Below, in pieces: positions 31,455 through 41,946 of a stretch of DNA of 64,000 nucleotides. Position numbers and translations under genes: made by a program. The stretch spans positions 30,355,316 through 30,419,315 of the forward strand of contig CM077832.1 of NCBI GenBank assembly GCA_039720395.1, given 5' to 3'. A model generated the notes under the pieces. The model had not been told where the DNA came from and did no database searches. It was given only the letters and a program-made list of their open reading frames with translations. The stretch comes from Liquidambar formosana. Taxonomy: Eukaryota > Streptophyta > Magnoliopsida > Saxifragales > Altingiaceae. How positions within the stretch are numbered: the first letter of the stretch is position 1; every line of letters starts with the position of its first letter.

Positions 31455-33797
31455 ATGGGGATGCCTTCTATTTTCCTTTTCCTATTTGTCTCTGCATTTT
31501 TCACAGCAGCAGCTCAGCAAAGACAATTCAACATAAGCCTAGGCTCTTCTCTAAAACCCACCACCAATAACAACTCTTGGTTATCACCTTCCCGTCTCTA
31601 CGCCTTTGGATTCTACCAGCAAGCCAATGGCTATTCTGTGGGGATATTTCTAGCTGGAATTCCTCAAAAGACCGTAGTGTGGACTGCCAACCGAGATGAC
31701 GAACCAGTCCCCAGCAATGTTACCTTGGAGTTCACTACCGATGGCAGGCTCGTGTTGCAATCAGCACAAGGCCGAGAAACCAGTATAGCAGATTCTGACA
31801 AAGCTGCTTCTTACGCTTCCATGCTTGATTCAGGAAATTTCGTGCTTTATAGTTCTGATCACGAGAAAATATGGCAGAGTTTCAAACATCCAACCGATAC
31901 CCTCTTGCCGGGTCAGCAACTCTTGCCAGGGGAAGAGTTGTTTTCTAGTGTTTCTGAAGCCGATCACTCAACTGGAATATACCGTCTTAAGATGCAGAAA
32001 GATGGGAACCTCGTGCAGTACCCGGTGGAAACTCCAGACACGGCCCCATATTCTTATTGGTCATCTTTTACTGATGGAAGTGGAGATAATGTGACACTAA
32101 ATCTCAATGATGAAGGCCATCTTTACTTGCTAAATGGTACTGGTTTCAATATAAGAAATGTAACAGAGGGTGGATTCCCTGTGGAGGAAACAATTTACCT
32201 TATGAGAATTGATGCGGATGGGATCTTTCGATTGTACTCACATAGTTTAGCTGCGAATGGCAACTGGTCAATTGTATGGGCATCTTCATATGATCAGTGT
32301 AGTCCCAGGGGTCGATGCGGCCTTAATGCATTTTGTGTTCTAATTGATCCAGAAGCTCAATGTAAATGTCTTCCAGGATTTGTATTGATTAACGAGAGCA
32401 ACAGGGGTGCAGGCTGCGAGAGGAATTTCAGTGCAGATAGTTGCACAAACAAGAATAGAAGTATCAAATACTCCATGGAAGAATTGCCACATACTGTATG
32501 GGAAAATGTTCCATACGTGGTTCTATCGTTATCGGCCAAAGAAGATTGTGAAAAAGCATGTTTGGAGGACTGTAACTGCGAAGCTGCACTGTTCAAAGAT
32601 GGAGAGTGCAGAAAGCAAAGGCTTCCTTTAAAATTTGGGAGGAGAATACTGACTGAATCAGACATAGCTTTCGTCAAGGTATATATGTCTGATTCCACCA
32701 ATTCCACCACAGAAGAAGCCTTGCGCAAAGAAAGCAAGAGAGAGCTCCGCAAGGACATTCTGATTATTAGCGTTTCATTTGCTATTTTTTCATTCTTCGT
32801 CTTAGCAATTTCTGGTATTCTTATTTACAGAAATCATGCTTATGCATTTAAAAAGATTTCTAATAGTGGGAGTGTTGGATTGAGTGAGGATGTCGGTCCA
32901 CGATCATTTACTTACGTAGAACTCGAGAAAGTGACTTCTGGCTTTGAGGAAGAGCTTGGAAAGGGAGCGTCTGGGACAGTTTATAAAGGAATGATATCAG
33001 AAGGCCAGAAGGTTGTAGCAGTCAAGAGACTAGAGAAAATGTTAGCCGAAGGGGAACAAGAGTTTCAAACTGAGATGAAAGTTATCGGGAGAACTCATCA
33101 CCGAAACCTAGTCCGATTGCTTGGTTACTGCCTCGATGGGCCTCATAGGCTTTTGGTGTATGAGTGCATGAGCAATGGGTCACTTGCAGATGTACTTTTC
33201 ACACCTGGACAACACCCTTGTTGGGATGAAAGAATGGAAATTGCTCGCAATGTGGCTAGAGGTATTCTCTATCTGCATGAAGAGTGTGAGGCCCAGATTA
33301 TCCATTGTGACATAAAACCTCAAAACATTCTCATGGACGAGTACAGATGCACGAAAATTTCAGACTTTGGATTGGTAAAGCTGCTGAAGCCAGACCAGAC
33401 CAGAACCTTTACTGGGATTAGAGGAACAAGAGGGTATGTTGCACCTGAGTGGCATCGAAAGCTGCCTGTGACAGTTAAAGCTGATGTCTATAGCTTTGGA
33501 ATCGTGCTGCTAGAGATCATATGTTGTCGAAGGAGTGTGGACTGGAACCTTTCCGAGGAAGAAGGCATTCTTGAAGAGTGGGTTTATCATTGTTTTGAGG
33601 TGGACGAGCTTGGTAAACTAGTTGGTGAAGAACAGGTCGACAAGAGGCAATTAGAGAGGATGGTTAAAGTGGGACTTTGGTGCATCTTGGACGAGCCATC
33701 GCTCCGACCTTCCATGAAGAAGGTTCTACTAATGTTGGAAGGTACTGTAGATATCCCAGCACCTCCTAGTCCTACTTCTTTTTTTAGTTCCATCTAG
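31455..33797 (+). CDS. G-type lectin S-receptor-like Ser/Thr protein kinase (RLK1/LECRK type), gene 2
   Basis: Intronless, 780 residues, closest to gene 1 of the three. The start is the first in-frame ATG and opens a signal peptide (1-20, FFTAAA|QQ). Order: B-lectin about 33-150, second lectin-like region to about 270, EGF-like Cys motif 282-311, PAN-like cluster about 360-397, membrane helix about 434-458, kinase about 498-767. Key residues are all present: Gly loop GKGASGTV, Lys524, HCDIKPQN with Asp619 (non-RD), DFG at 637-639, APE after the activation segment. Differences from gene 1 include LVKLL for LAKLL after DFG and YECMSNGS for YEYMSNGS. A Ty1/copia element sits 25 bp after the stop codon, and the downstream poly(A) hexamer is mutated, so the protein is intact but the transcript 3' end is probably changed. 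Substrate and ligand are unknown. Confidence 0.95.
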   Translation: MGMPSIFLFLFVSAFFTAAAQQRQFNISLGSSLKPTTNNNSWLSPSRLYAFGFYQQANGYSVGIFLAGIPQKTVVWTANRDDEPVPSNVTLEFTTDGRLVLQSAQGRETSIADSDKAASYASMLDSGNFVLYSSDHEKIWQSFKHPTDTLLPGQQLLPGEELFSSVSEADHSTGIYRLKMQKDGNLVQYPVETPDTAPYSYWSSFTDGSGDNVTLNLNDEGHLYLLNGTGFNIRNVTEGGFPVEETIYLMRIDADGIFRLYSHSLAANGNWSIVWASSYDQCSPRGRCGLNAFCVLIDPEAQCKCLPGFVLINESNRGAGCERNFSADSCTNKNRSIKYSMEELPHTVWENVPYVVLSLSAKEDCEKACLEDCNCEAALFKDGECRKQRLPLKFGRRILTESDIAFVKVYMSDSTNSTTEEALRKESKRELRKDILIISVSFAIFSFFVLAISGILIYRNHAYAFKKISNSGSVGLSEDVGPRSFTYVELEKVTSGFEEELGKGASGTVYKGMISEGQKVVAVKRLEKMLAEGEQEFQTEMKVIGRTHHRNLVRLLGYCLDGPHRLLVYECMSNGSLADVLFTPGQHPCWDERMEIARNVARGILYLHEECEAQIIHCDIKPQNILMDEYRCTKISDFGLVKLLKPDQTRTFTGIRGTRGYVAPEWHRKLPVTVKADVYSFGIVLLEIICCRRSVDWNLSEEEGILEEWVYHCFEVDELGKLVGEEQVDKRQLERMVKVGLWCILDEPSLRPSMKKVLLMLEGTVDIPAPPSPTSFFSSI

Positions 33798-33817
33798 CCA
33801 TCTAGGTAATTGGGTTC

Positions 33818-33822
33818 ATAAT
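33818..33822. other. Target-site duplication, left copy
   Basis: ATAAT, repeated exactly at 41875-41879 on the other side of the copia element. Joining the flanks gives a 3' UTR like that of gene 1. Confidence 0.95.
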
Positions 33823-34322
33823 TGTAAATACGCTATATCTACTGCATATAGCACTCAATAACGGGTCCAAGGACATACCTTAAGCGGAAGAGACCCGAGG
33901 ATGTTTGTCGGTTGTTGTTACAAGCTCCACGTCGTCGCTGCACGAATGGCTGCACCTCCACTGCGAGTCTGACCTCCGTGTATGCTCCTCAATGTCGTGA
34001 TAGTCGTAGGGATCGCTACTAGAGTCCTCCCACTCAATTCACACTACCAAATCCACTAGGCAACAATGGTGATCCTAGAGAGAGAATACTAGAGAGAGAA
34101 CAATGGAGGCTGCTGTGTTCTGTGTTGTGGTGTGTACCAATCACTAAGAGAGATATTCAATATATATATGCCCCTATTCCACAGTCCAAACCCTAGCAAG
34201 AGTTGGTTTCCAAGTGCAATTAGGAAACCTCATGGAATAGAGGACTTAACCACTGGGTCCAGCACCCACACGTGGGCGGACCATGGGTTTGGGTCACAAC
34301 CCAATGACCCATATATTTAACA
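33823..34322 (-). repeat. 3' LTR of the copia element
   Basis: 500 bp, TG...CA ends, flanked on the gene side by ATAAT. Being antisense to gene 2, its plus-strand reading now follows the gene 2 stop codon. The small open frame at 34132-34320 (+) occurs in both LTRs and is not a gene. Confidence 0.95.
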
Positions 34323-34332
34323 TCTCCCACTC
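34323..34332 (-). other. Polypurine tract of the copia element
   Basis: On the minus strand GAGTGGGAGA sits directly before the LTR start (TGTTAAAT), the position where plus-strand DNA synthesis is primed. Confidence 0.8.
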
Positions 34333-35412
34333 GCCCACGTAGGGTGAGTTATCTCCATAATTTCTCTATCTCTCAACATTCATCTCCTCATACAGGAAAT
34401 GGAGCGTGCGACCTCACGAGAAGAACATACAACTACAGGAGCGTAAATGTTAAGTATCACCAAACTAACAAGAACGCATCACTCGAAAGTATCTCGCATA
34501 TGCCCCAGATAATTCATAAAACACCGAATAAGCACTCTCTAATCCCTCGTATAAACATAAATGCAGTGCTGTATCCCATATATGTAATGTACCCATGTCT
34601 CATATCGTAACAAAATACGACATAGACGCTGCGCAGCTAATGAGTCACAAAACATGGTGTAGTATCAAATCGTCTTCCCTAAACCCTCCTGCCAATTCAA
34701 TTCAACTCAACCGCTTTCCTAGACATGCCCCCATAAGACCGAATTGTTTCCTGGCCTTTGGAAAACACGCTAAAGTAGCGTCATCAAGCATCCTCTTCAT
34801 GACATAGTCTCAGGTCAAAAAGGGTATAGAGTTGGATCATAGCGATCCATGTGGCTCACACAGTGATGAAGCAGGGATCCATTCATCACTCCTACCATCG
34901 GTCGACATAAAGCACATACAGTATGAAATGTATGCTATGACGTTTAACTCATAAACATGAGCATGTCACTATAAGTAAAAGCAAAAGAACGCCATACGAA
35001 TCTTAGTCCAGTCGCTACTCAAGCGCCTGACCTGAGTTTTCTAACCCAGTCGCTCTTTCAGCGCCTGTCTGAAATCTCACATTCGGCTATTAAGCGGGCT
35101 GCATAGAGTTTGTGGAAAAACTCTATGATCGATCTAATAGAGATCTCATCTTAGCTCAATCTAAGGCGACATATAATATATAGCAACTGTATATCTTGCT
35201 CGCCGACTAGGCGCCAAAGATATAAATGTCTCATCTTGCTCGCTAACTCAGCGCCAAGGTGAATCACCCGTGTGAGTGGGTCGATTCAAGCCCGGTGACA
35301 TTACAAGGATGTGTGTACAAATGATATAAACAACCCATGTACTAAAACGAAAGGAATAAATATCATATCTCAATAACAATAATGTCAATTACAACTGATT
35401 TGTCTAAACATA
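34333..35412 (-). other. 3' untranslated region of the copia element
   Basis: About 1.1 kb between the pol stop codon and the polypurine tract, unusually long. Near 35008-35265 it contains two pairs of related short motifs: CAGTCGCT...AGCGCCTG twice and CTCGC..ACT..GCGCCAA twice. Open frames at 34344-34610 and 34595-34807 are not recognised. Confidence 0.6.
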
Positions 35413-38400
35413 TCAAATCCTACATAATCCCATACTCCTGATGTGAGAAAGGAAAACATCTCTGGCAATAGGCTTAGTCAAAGGATCAGCCACCATGCTA
35501 CCAGTGGAGATATGCCTCAGGACAACCTCCCGACGCGCAACCATATCTCGAATGAAGTGAAATCTAATGTCAATGTGTTTGGATCTACCATGATACTTGG
35601 GATCCTTCACATAGGCTAGGGCTGACGTACTATCTGAATATACGACCACAGCTTCCTCTGCATGAGCTGTAATGCCTAAACTCTGTAGGAACCTCCTCAA
35701 CCAAACTGCTTCCTGAACAGCTGCTGAACATGCTATGTACTCCGACTCCATTGTGGAAAGGGCTACGCAAGTTTGTTTCTTGCTACACCAAGAAATAGCT
35801 CCACCTCCAAGGATAAAAACATAACCCGAGGTGGACTTGCGCCCTAACTTCTCACCAGCCCAATCTGCATCACTATAACCCCTCAGTCTCAAGTCTCCAC
35901 CCTGGTAACAAAGGACGAGGTCGGCTGTTCCACGTAGGTATCGAAAGATTCTTTTCACTGCTTCCCAATGAGCGCGTCCAGGGTCACTTTGAAATCGGCT
36001 GACAATACCAACTGCATGACTGATATCTGGACGCGTGCACATCATCGCGTACATCAGACTTCCTATTGCAGATGCATATGGCGTAGTGGACATCTGATTC
36101 TTTTCCTCTTCAGTTTTAGGACAATGGTCTAAAGATAAGGCACAGTTCTTTTCCATTGGAGTGTCAATGGGTTTGGAGTTATGCATGCGAAAACGTTCAA
36201 GAATCTTCCTAATGTAAGTCTCTTGAGACAAACCGAGAAGCTTCTTAGAACGATCTCTAACAATCTTAACTCCCAGCACATAATTTGCTTCACCCATGTC
36301 CTTCATCTCAAAAGTAGAGGACAGCCACTTCTTAGTGGTGACTATAGACTCCATATCATTCCCAGCAAGAAGGATGTCGTCAACATACAAAGAAAGAATA
36401 AGGATTTTTCCATTGGACCGTTTCAGATATACGCAATGGTCTTGTTCAATCATCTCAAAACCCACAGAGGTAATAGAATCATGAAACCTAAAATACCACT
36501 GCCTAGACGATTGCTTGAGGCCATAAATGGAACATTTGAGACGGCACACTTTGCGCTCTAGTCCCTTGACCTCAAAACCCACGGGTTGATCCATATAGAT
36601 CTCTTCGTCTAATTCTCCATTGAGAAATGCGGTCTTAACATCCATTTGGAAAAGTTCCAAATCCAACTGTGCGACAATAGCTAAGATAAGGCGAATAGAT
36701 GCAAACCTCACCACTGGGGAGAATGTATCCTCATAATCAATACCCTCACGTTGGGTATAGCCTTTCGCAACAAGGCGTGCCTTATACTTGTCGATTGAAC
36801 CATCTGCCTTGTGTTTAATTTTTAAGACCCACTTGTTTCCAATGGTCTTACGCCCAGGCGGAAGATCAACCAACTCCCAGACCTTATTCTTGTCCATAGA
36901 GCTCATCTCATCCTGCATAGCAATTATCCACTCATCTCTAGCATGAGAAGAAAGCGCTTCTATATAAGAAGCCGGCTCATCATCTTCTCTAGGACCACAT
37001 AGGAAGATATCCCCCTCAATCTCAAAATGACGACGAGGAATATTTCCTCGTTTACTCCTGCGCACTTGGGATTCTTGGTTTTGCGGGACAATTTCCTGCA
37101 AAACACCCTGCGGGATACTCCCACTGGGTTGAAGACCACTCCCACTATCTTCAGCGACTACAGGATAAGGAACTAATTCCCCACCCTCGCTCGAAGATGG
37201 TAAGATGTCTTCACTTTCCTCTATTTCATAAAGGTCAATATCCCTTTTAGTGTCGCCTATGCTAGGAAAATCATTCTCTATGAAATCAACATCGCGCGAC
37301 TCTATTTCAGTCATTCCTCCATTAGGGTGTTCACCATACATTACATAACCTTTTGAGCTATTGGAATATCGGATAAAAATATGTTTCCTAGCTGTAGGGC
37401 CTAATTTCCCATACTTATGGGAGGTACTGTGAACAAAACCAGCTGAACCCCAAGGGCGCAAATGCTCCAAATTAGGCTTTTCGCCATGCCACAGCTCATA
37501 AGGGGTTGAGGAAACTGACTGAGAAGGCACTCTATTTAAGATGTAGGCAGCAGTCATAAGCGCATCCCCCCAAAAGGATATAGGGAGATTAGCTTGCGCC
37601 ATCATCGATCTAGCCATATCTAGAAGTGTTCTATTCCTTCTCTCCGCCACGCCATTTTGCTGCGGGGTATCAGGAATAGTAAGTTGTCTGCGTATCCCCT
37701 TTTCCTCGCATAATTCCTTAAATTGATTGGAAAGATACTCGCGTCCTCGATCTGTCCTTAGAGCTTTCAAGCTCCTATCTGTCTGATTCTCAACCTCTGC
37801 TACAAAGCGTTTGAAACAATCCAAAGCTTCATATCGATGAGCGATTAGATGGACATAACCATATCGCGTGTAATCATCAATAAAAGTGAGGAAATAAAAG
37901 GCGCCATGACGTGCCTTAACATTCATAGGTCCGCAAATGTCTGAGTGAATTAATTCTAATGGTTGAGTAGCTCTTCTAGCCTTACCAAAAGGCTTCCTAC
38001 ATGCTTTTCCAGCCAAACAAGGCTCACATACAGGCAGGTCAACCTTAGCGAGTGGGCCTAAGAGGCCCGCTCGAGCTAATCTAGTCATCCTATCACATCC
38101 TATATGTCCAAGTCTAGCATGCCAAGTTACAGAATCTATATTCTTATTAGCATCAGCAGTATAGGATAAAGAGTAAACAGAATCATCCAAATCAACTTTA
38201 TAAAAATTATTTGATAATAAACCATGTCCAAAAACAATTCCTCCTAAAAGAATATCCAAACCATGACCACTGAAATTAAAAGAATATCCATCCTCTAATA
38301 GTGCTAAAACAGAAAGTAAATTATACTGGATCCCAGGCACATATAACACATTGTGCAGAAGTAAAGTGTGCCTCGTGCGCAAATGAAGCTGATAAGAACC

Positions 38401-39534
38401 AACTCCAAGAGCTTCTTCACTAGTGCCGTTTCCCATGTAAACTCTATGTGTGCCAGACGGAACGCGGTGATAATCTACACACCCTACTCGATCTCTCGCT
38501 ACATGCTTGGTTGCTCCTGTGTCTACAATCCAATCAGGGAGAGAATGAGCAACTAGAACATGAGAACATACAAAAATGGAGAGAGTATTAGGTGTAGAGG
38601 ATACCTTCTTCTGCTTAGTGCAATCACTGGCGAAGTGACCCATCTTGTTACAATTGTAGCACCTCACTTTGGACATATCTCTTTTTCCACCACGCTTGCC
38701 ACGGCACTTGAATTTCTTGTTGCCAGCCCCTTTAGGCGCATTATTGCCAGCCCCTTTAGGCGCATTTTTGCCTACCCCACCTTGCTTGTACTGTTTCCCT
38801 TGTCCATTGCGCCTAGGCACATTTCCTTGGCGCTTGCCACTCTGGGCGATAAGGGTAGCAGCTCGAGTCGCCTCTAGGCACTCCGCTTCAAGCTCACAAT
38901 GACGCGAGATATCCTGGAAGTTCTTAATGTTCTCATTATGCGTCATGATCTGTTTCATGTGCACCCATGAATCAGGCAGGGAACGGATAACAGCTTGCAC
39001 CTGTTGCTCATCAGTGAGATCATTCCCAGCAGCCTTAAGGTCTCGAATCATACTAGACATCGTCCTCAGATGTTCAGTCATCGAGTGCTTGGGATCCTTT
39101 CTGTACATCTCGAACTTCAGAACCAGACTCCTAAGTCTAGTAGTAGATGTACCACCAAAAGCAATTTTCAGCTGTTCCCATATTTCCTTGGCAGTTGGGT
39201 AGTTCTCATACTCCCCAATGAGATCATCATGCATGCAGTTCAACATAGTATACCGCGCACGACGATCTTTCTTAAACCAAGCCTGGTAGGTTTCTTGCCT
39301 ACGGCGGAATTCTCCCACTGGTGCCCTATCCTGAAGTTGTGGGGCATCCATGGAGGTGGTCAAGGTATCAATCAGATCTATTTCATTCAGGAGGTAGGTG
39401 ATCTTCCTATGCCATATGTCATAATTGGTCCCAACTAGTTTGTCAGCCTGACTTAGTTCAACAGCTAGGCTCTTGGTTGCCATCACTACATTCAAGAATT
39501 GCGCAAGGGTTGACATTATTATACACACATCCAT
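35413..39534 (-). CDS. Ty1/copia gag-pol polyprotein
   Basis: 1373 codons without interruption. Order: gag (UBN2-like) about 40-235; a basic Gly/Lys-rich stretch 230-290; CCHC zinc knuckle 292-305 (CYNCNKMGHFASDC); protease with DTGA at 338-341; integrase with zinc ligands His472, His477, Cys503, Cys506 and catalytic Asp532, Asp595, Glu631 (35 residues between the last two); reverse transcriptase with QMDVKTAFLNG (Asp965) and YVDD at 1050-1053; RNase H with Asp1222, Glu1263 and Asp1301. Integrase before RT is the copia order. A second Met at codon 7 (39516) is the more usual start context (MSTLAQF). The product would be cleaved into capsid, protease, integrase and RT/RNase H for the element's own copying. 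All catalytic residues are in place, so it is potentially active. Confidence 0.95.
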   Translation of the reverse strand: MDVCIIMSTLAQFLNVVMATKSLAVELSQADKLVGTNYDIWHRKITYLLNEIDLIDTLTTSMDAPQLQDRAPVGEFRRRQETYQAWFKKDRRARYTMLNCMHDDLIGEYENYPTAKEIWEQLKIAFGGTSTTRLRSLVLKFEMYRKDPKHSMTEHLRTMSSMIRDLKAAGNDLTDEQQVQAVIRSLPDSWVHMKQIMTHNENIKNFQDISRHCELEAECLEATRAATLIAQSGKRQGNVPRRNGQGKQYKQGGVGKNAPKGAGNNAPKGAGNKKFKCRGKRGGKRDMSKVRCYNCNKMGHFASDCTKQKKVSSTPNTLSIFVCSHVLVAHSLPDWIVDTGATKHVARDRVGCVDYHRVPSGTHRVYMGNGTSEEALGVGSYQLHLRTRHTLLLHNVLYVPGIQYNLLSVLALLEDGYSFNFSGHGLDILLGGIVFGHGLLSNNFYKVDLDDSVYSLSYTADANKNIDSVTWHARLGHIGCDRMTRLARAGLLGPLAKVDLPVCEPCLAGKACRKPFGKARRATQPLELIHSDICGPMNVKARHGAFYFLTFIDDYTRYGYVHLIAHRYEALDCFKRFVAEVENQTDRSLKALRTDRGREYLSNQFKELCEEKGIRRQLTIPDTPQQNGVAERRNRTLLDMARSMMAQANLPISFWGDALMTAAYILNRVPSQSVSSTPYELWHGEKPNLEHLRPWGSAGFVHSTSHKYGKLGPTARKHIFIRYSNSSKGYVMYGEHPNGGMTEIESRDVDFIENDFPSIGDTKRDIDLYEIEESEDILPSSSEGGELVPYPVVAEDSGSGLQPSGSIPQGVLQEIVPQNQESQVRRSKRGNIPRRHFEIEGDIFLCGPREDDEPASYIEALSSHARDEWIIAMQDEMSSMDKNKVWELVDLPPGRKTIGNKWVLKIKHKADGSIDKYKARLVAKGYTQREGIDYEDTFSPVVRFASIRLILAIVAQLDLELFQMDVKTAFLNGELDEEIYMDQPVGFEVKGLERKVCRLKCSIYGLKQSSRQWYFRFHDSITSVGFEMIEQDHCVYLKRSNGKILILSLYVDDILLAGNDMESIVTTKKWLSSTFEMKDMGEANYVLGVKIVRDRSKKLLGLSQETYIRKILERFRMHNSKPIDTPMEKNCALSLDHCPKTEEEKNQMSTTPYASAIGSLMYAMMCTRPDISHAVGIVSRFQSDPGRAHWEAVKRIFRYLRGTADLVLCYQGGDLRLRGYSDADWAGEKLGRKSTSGYVFILGGGAISWCSKKQTCVALSTMESEYIACSAAVQEAVWLRRFLQSLGITAHAEEAVVVYSDSTSALAYVKDPKYHGRSKHIDIRFHFIRDMVARREVVLRHISTGSMVADPLTKPIARDVFLSHIRSMGLCRI

Positions 39535-41361
39535 TATTTATTCAGAAAACCCGATTGGAAAAACATTATCCCTCCTTACAAATCGAAATCGAAAATATTG
39601 CTATTGCTCATAATCATCTCCCAATTATATAGGTTAGGAAAATATTTTCCAATCGTTTTTCGAACAAATACGCATATCACCCACAGTATTATAATAATAA
39701 TAACGATAACATGCTCCACATAAACACACAGATTCCCATATGGAATCATTTGGTAAATATTAGAGCCTATGATAAGAAAATTCCATAGCATAATGCGTGT
39801 CGCGAAAACACATCCCCTTACATAATTCCTCCAAAAAAAATGGTACATAAATCAATACATTACATTCCCAAAAATCCTAATACAATGGATCTACTGCAAT
39901 GAATAAATAAATGGGGATGCCGCACCATATATTATGCCTCAAGGAATATCTTATACACAGAAAGCAAACAAACATAAGCTCTATTATATTTTACCAAAAA
40001 TCCATCCATTTAATCCTATAACTAACATGCTAACACATATTAAGCAATTGGTCTATTAAATGGATGGTAGGGCCATGCTCAAACACATAAGGAGCGTGCC
40101 AATGGGTCTCATAAGGCGGGTAAAACGTTGGCGGCAATCTAATTGCGCAACGTAATAAGAATAATTAATTACACAAATTAATTAATTAATTACCGCATGT
40201 AATTAATAGATGCACTGTTAATCCACGTCGCGTGACTCTCCCCGTGACACAAAAATACTCCCACATGCTCAAATAATAAAAATACAGCCTCTGGAATTTT
40301 AATTTTGCATATAATAATAATATTTAATTTTTCGGTAAAGAAAAACACTAAAAATATAGTAAAATAAAAAATCCAGATGCTATGGTGGGAGGTGCAGCAC
40401 ACCACAGAGTCAAATGAGCCCCAAAAAAAAATTTCAAAATTTTCCAGAATGCCAAACACACCCTCACGCGCCCTCACGCGCGCGAGTGGTGTGCTTTTAA
40501 TGTATTTTTATCAATTTTTAATTAAATAAATATTTATGGTAATTAAAAAATAAAATAAAAATTACCAAAAATTCAGAAATAAAAAATAAAAAATTCTGGA
40601 AAAAAATTTGGCCAAAAATGGCCTCGGGAAGCCCCCCCACGCGCCACACGCGCCACCACCCGCATGTGGGCACGTGCTGCTGCGTCAGCCTCTTTTTTTC
40701 TTTTCTTTTTTTTATTTTTTTTTTATTTAATTGCAGACCCCTCTCACGCGCCTGGAAGGAGCGTGCACTCCACGCGCCGTCGAGGAGGCCTCCGACGGTG
40801 ACACCGCCGGCGTCGTCAGACTCGTCTCGGCCTTGGGAATGCAACTGTGGGGTCCACACTCGAAGGGGACCAGCCACATATATACACGCGCCCTCACTCT
40901 CCTCGGGTGAGAGTGGGCTTGCGTTTTTCCTGCACTTCATCTTCTTCCTTTGAACAAATTCGAACCAGATTCAATTGTTCACGGGGCCATCTTCGCGGGG
41001 CTATATCTTTCACATACGATATCGGTTTTGCGCAAATTTTATGTCTACGGAAAGCCCTCGCGACGTAGTTTAACAACATACCAATTTCCCGCATTGAAAA
41101 TAGGTCTAAGTGCATCAAAAATAAGCCCAAAGTTTCGGAAAAAACACAAATTCCAAAACTAGGGTTTGCGTTTTCTCTCAAAATACACGTCCGTTTCTCA
41201 CGAAATTTTGCAGGCATGTTCCTCACACATAGGAGAACACATCCATATAAAAATTTTGGGTTAAAACCCACTTTTGAAAAACGTTTTTAAACGACCCAAA
41301 AATTGTATTTTAGAGAAAGAATGCAAACCACGCGACAATAGGGCGAATCAACAACCAAATA
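39535..41361 (-). other. Long untranslated leader of the copia element
   Basis: About 1.8 kb between the primer-binding site and the gag start. It includes AT-rich sequence and a GC-rich part (40440-40900) with an imperfect hairpin around CACACCCTCACGCG and GCGCGAGTGGTGTG (40455-40494), a possible packaging or dimer signal by position only. Open frames in it (39576-39848, 40190-40477, 40518-40940, 40618-40953, 40894-41271) overlap one another and resemble nothing. Confidence 0.7.
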
Positions 41362-41373
41362 GCTTTGATACCA
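41362..41373 (-). other. Primer-binding site (initiator tRNA-Met)
   Basis: On the minus strand TGGTATCAAAGC starts one base after the 5' LTR end, one mismatch from the usual TGGTATCAGAGC used with initiator tRNA-Met in copia elements. Confidence 0.85.
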
Positions 41374-41374
41374 A

Positions 41375-41874
41375 TGTAAATACACTATATCTACTGCATA
41401 TAGCACTCAATAACGGGTCCAAGGACATACCTTAAGCGGAAGAGACCCGAGGATGTTTGTCGGTTGTTGTTACAAGCTCCACGTCGTCGCTGCACGAATG
41501 GCTGCACCTCCACTGCGAGTCTGACCTCCGTGTATGCTCCTCAATGTCGTGATAGTCGTAGGGATCGCTACTAGAGTCCTCCCACTCAATTCACACTACC
41601 AAATCCACTAGGCAACAATGGTGATCCTAGAGAGAGAATACTAGAGAGAGAACAATGGAGGCTGCTGTGTTCTGTGTTGTGGTGTGTACCAATCACTAAG
41701 AGAGATATTCAATATATATATGCCCCTATTCCACAGTCCAAACCCTAGCAAGAGTTGGTTTCCAAGTGCAATTAGGAAACCTCATGGAATAGGGGACTTA
41801 ACCACTGGGTCCAGCACCCACACGTGGGCGGACCATGGGTTTGGGTCACAACCCAATGACCCATATATTTAACA
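41375..41874 (-). repeat. 5' LTR of the copia element
   Basis: 500 bp, 498 identical to the other LTR. Followed by the right ATAAT duplication at 41875-41879. Confidence 0.95.
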
Positions 41875-41940
41875 ATAATATTGATATATGGCTCTGACTA
41901 ATTGTCCAATGATTTGGAACAAGGATTTGAGCGATCGATT

Positions 41941-41946
41941 AACAAA
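41941..41946 (+). terminator. Mutated poly(A) signal of gene 2
   Basis: AACAAA replaces the AATAAA found at the same aligned position in gene 1 (18019) and gene 3 (53540). It is now more than 8 kb from the gene 2 stop codon. Confidence 0.55.

Larger units (their letters stand above)
33823..41874 (-). mobile_element. Intact, young Ty1/copia LTR retrotransposon in the 3' UTR of gene 2
   Basis: An 8052-bp element on the minus strand: two 500-bp LTRs, primer-binding site, about 1.84 kb leader, a single gag-pol frame, about 1.1 kb 3' untranslated part, polypurine tract, and 5-bp ATAAT duplications. The LTRs differ at two positions only (33832 G versus 41384 A; A versus G at the AATAG.GG site), i.e. 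99.6% identical. With a commonly used plant LTR rate of 1.3e-8 per site per year this is about 0.15 million years; the rate is an assumption. All enzymatic motifs are present, so it may be autonomous. The lineage looks Tork/TAR-like, a guess from the single long frame and RT motifs. Confidence 0.95.

Noticed and set aside
34132..34320. 62-codon frame, repeated at 41684-41872
   Set aside because: Present in both LTRs; it is repeat DNA with no recognised protein.
36181..39438. Plus-strand frames opposite the copia polyprotein
   Set aside because: Shadows of the intact minus-strand gag-pol.
40518..40953. 140-codon (-) and 111-codon (+) overlapping frames
   Set aside because: Both lie in the untranslated leader of the copia element, overlap each other and contain low-complexity runs.
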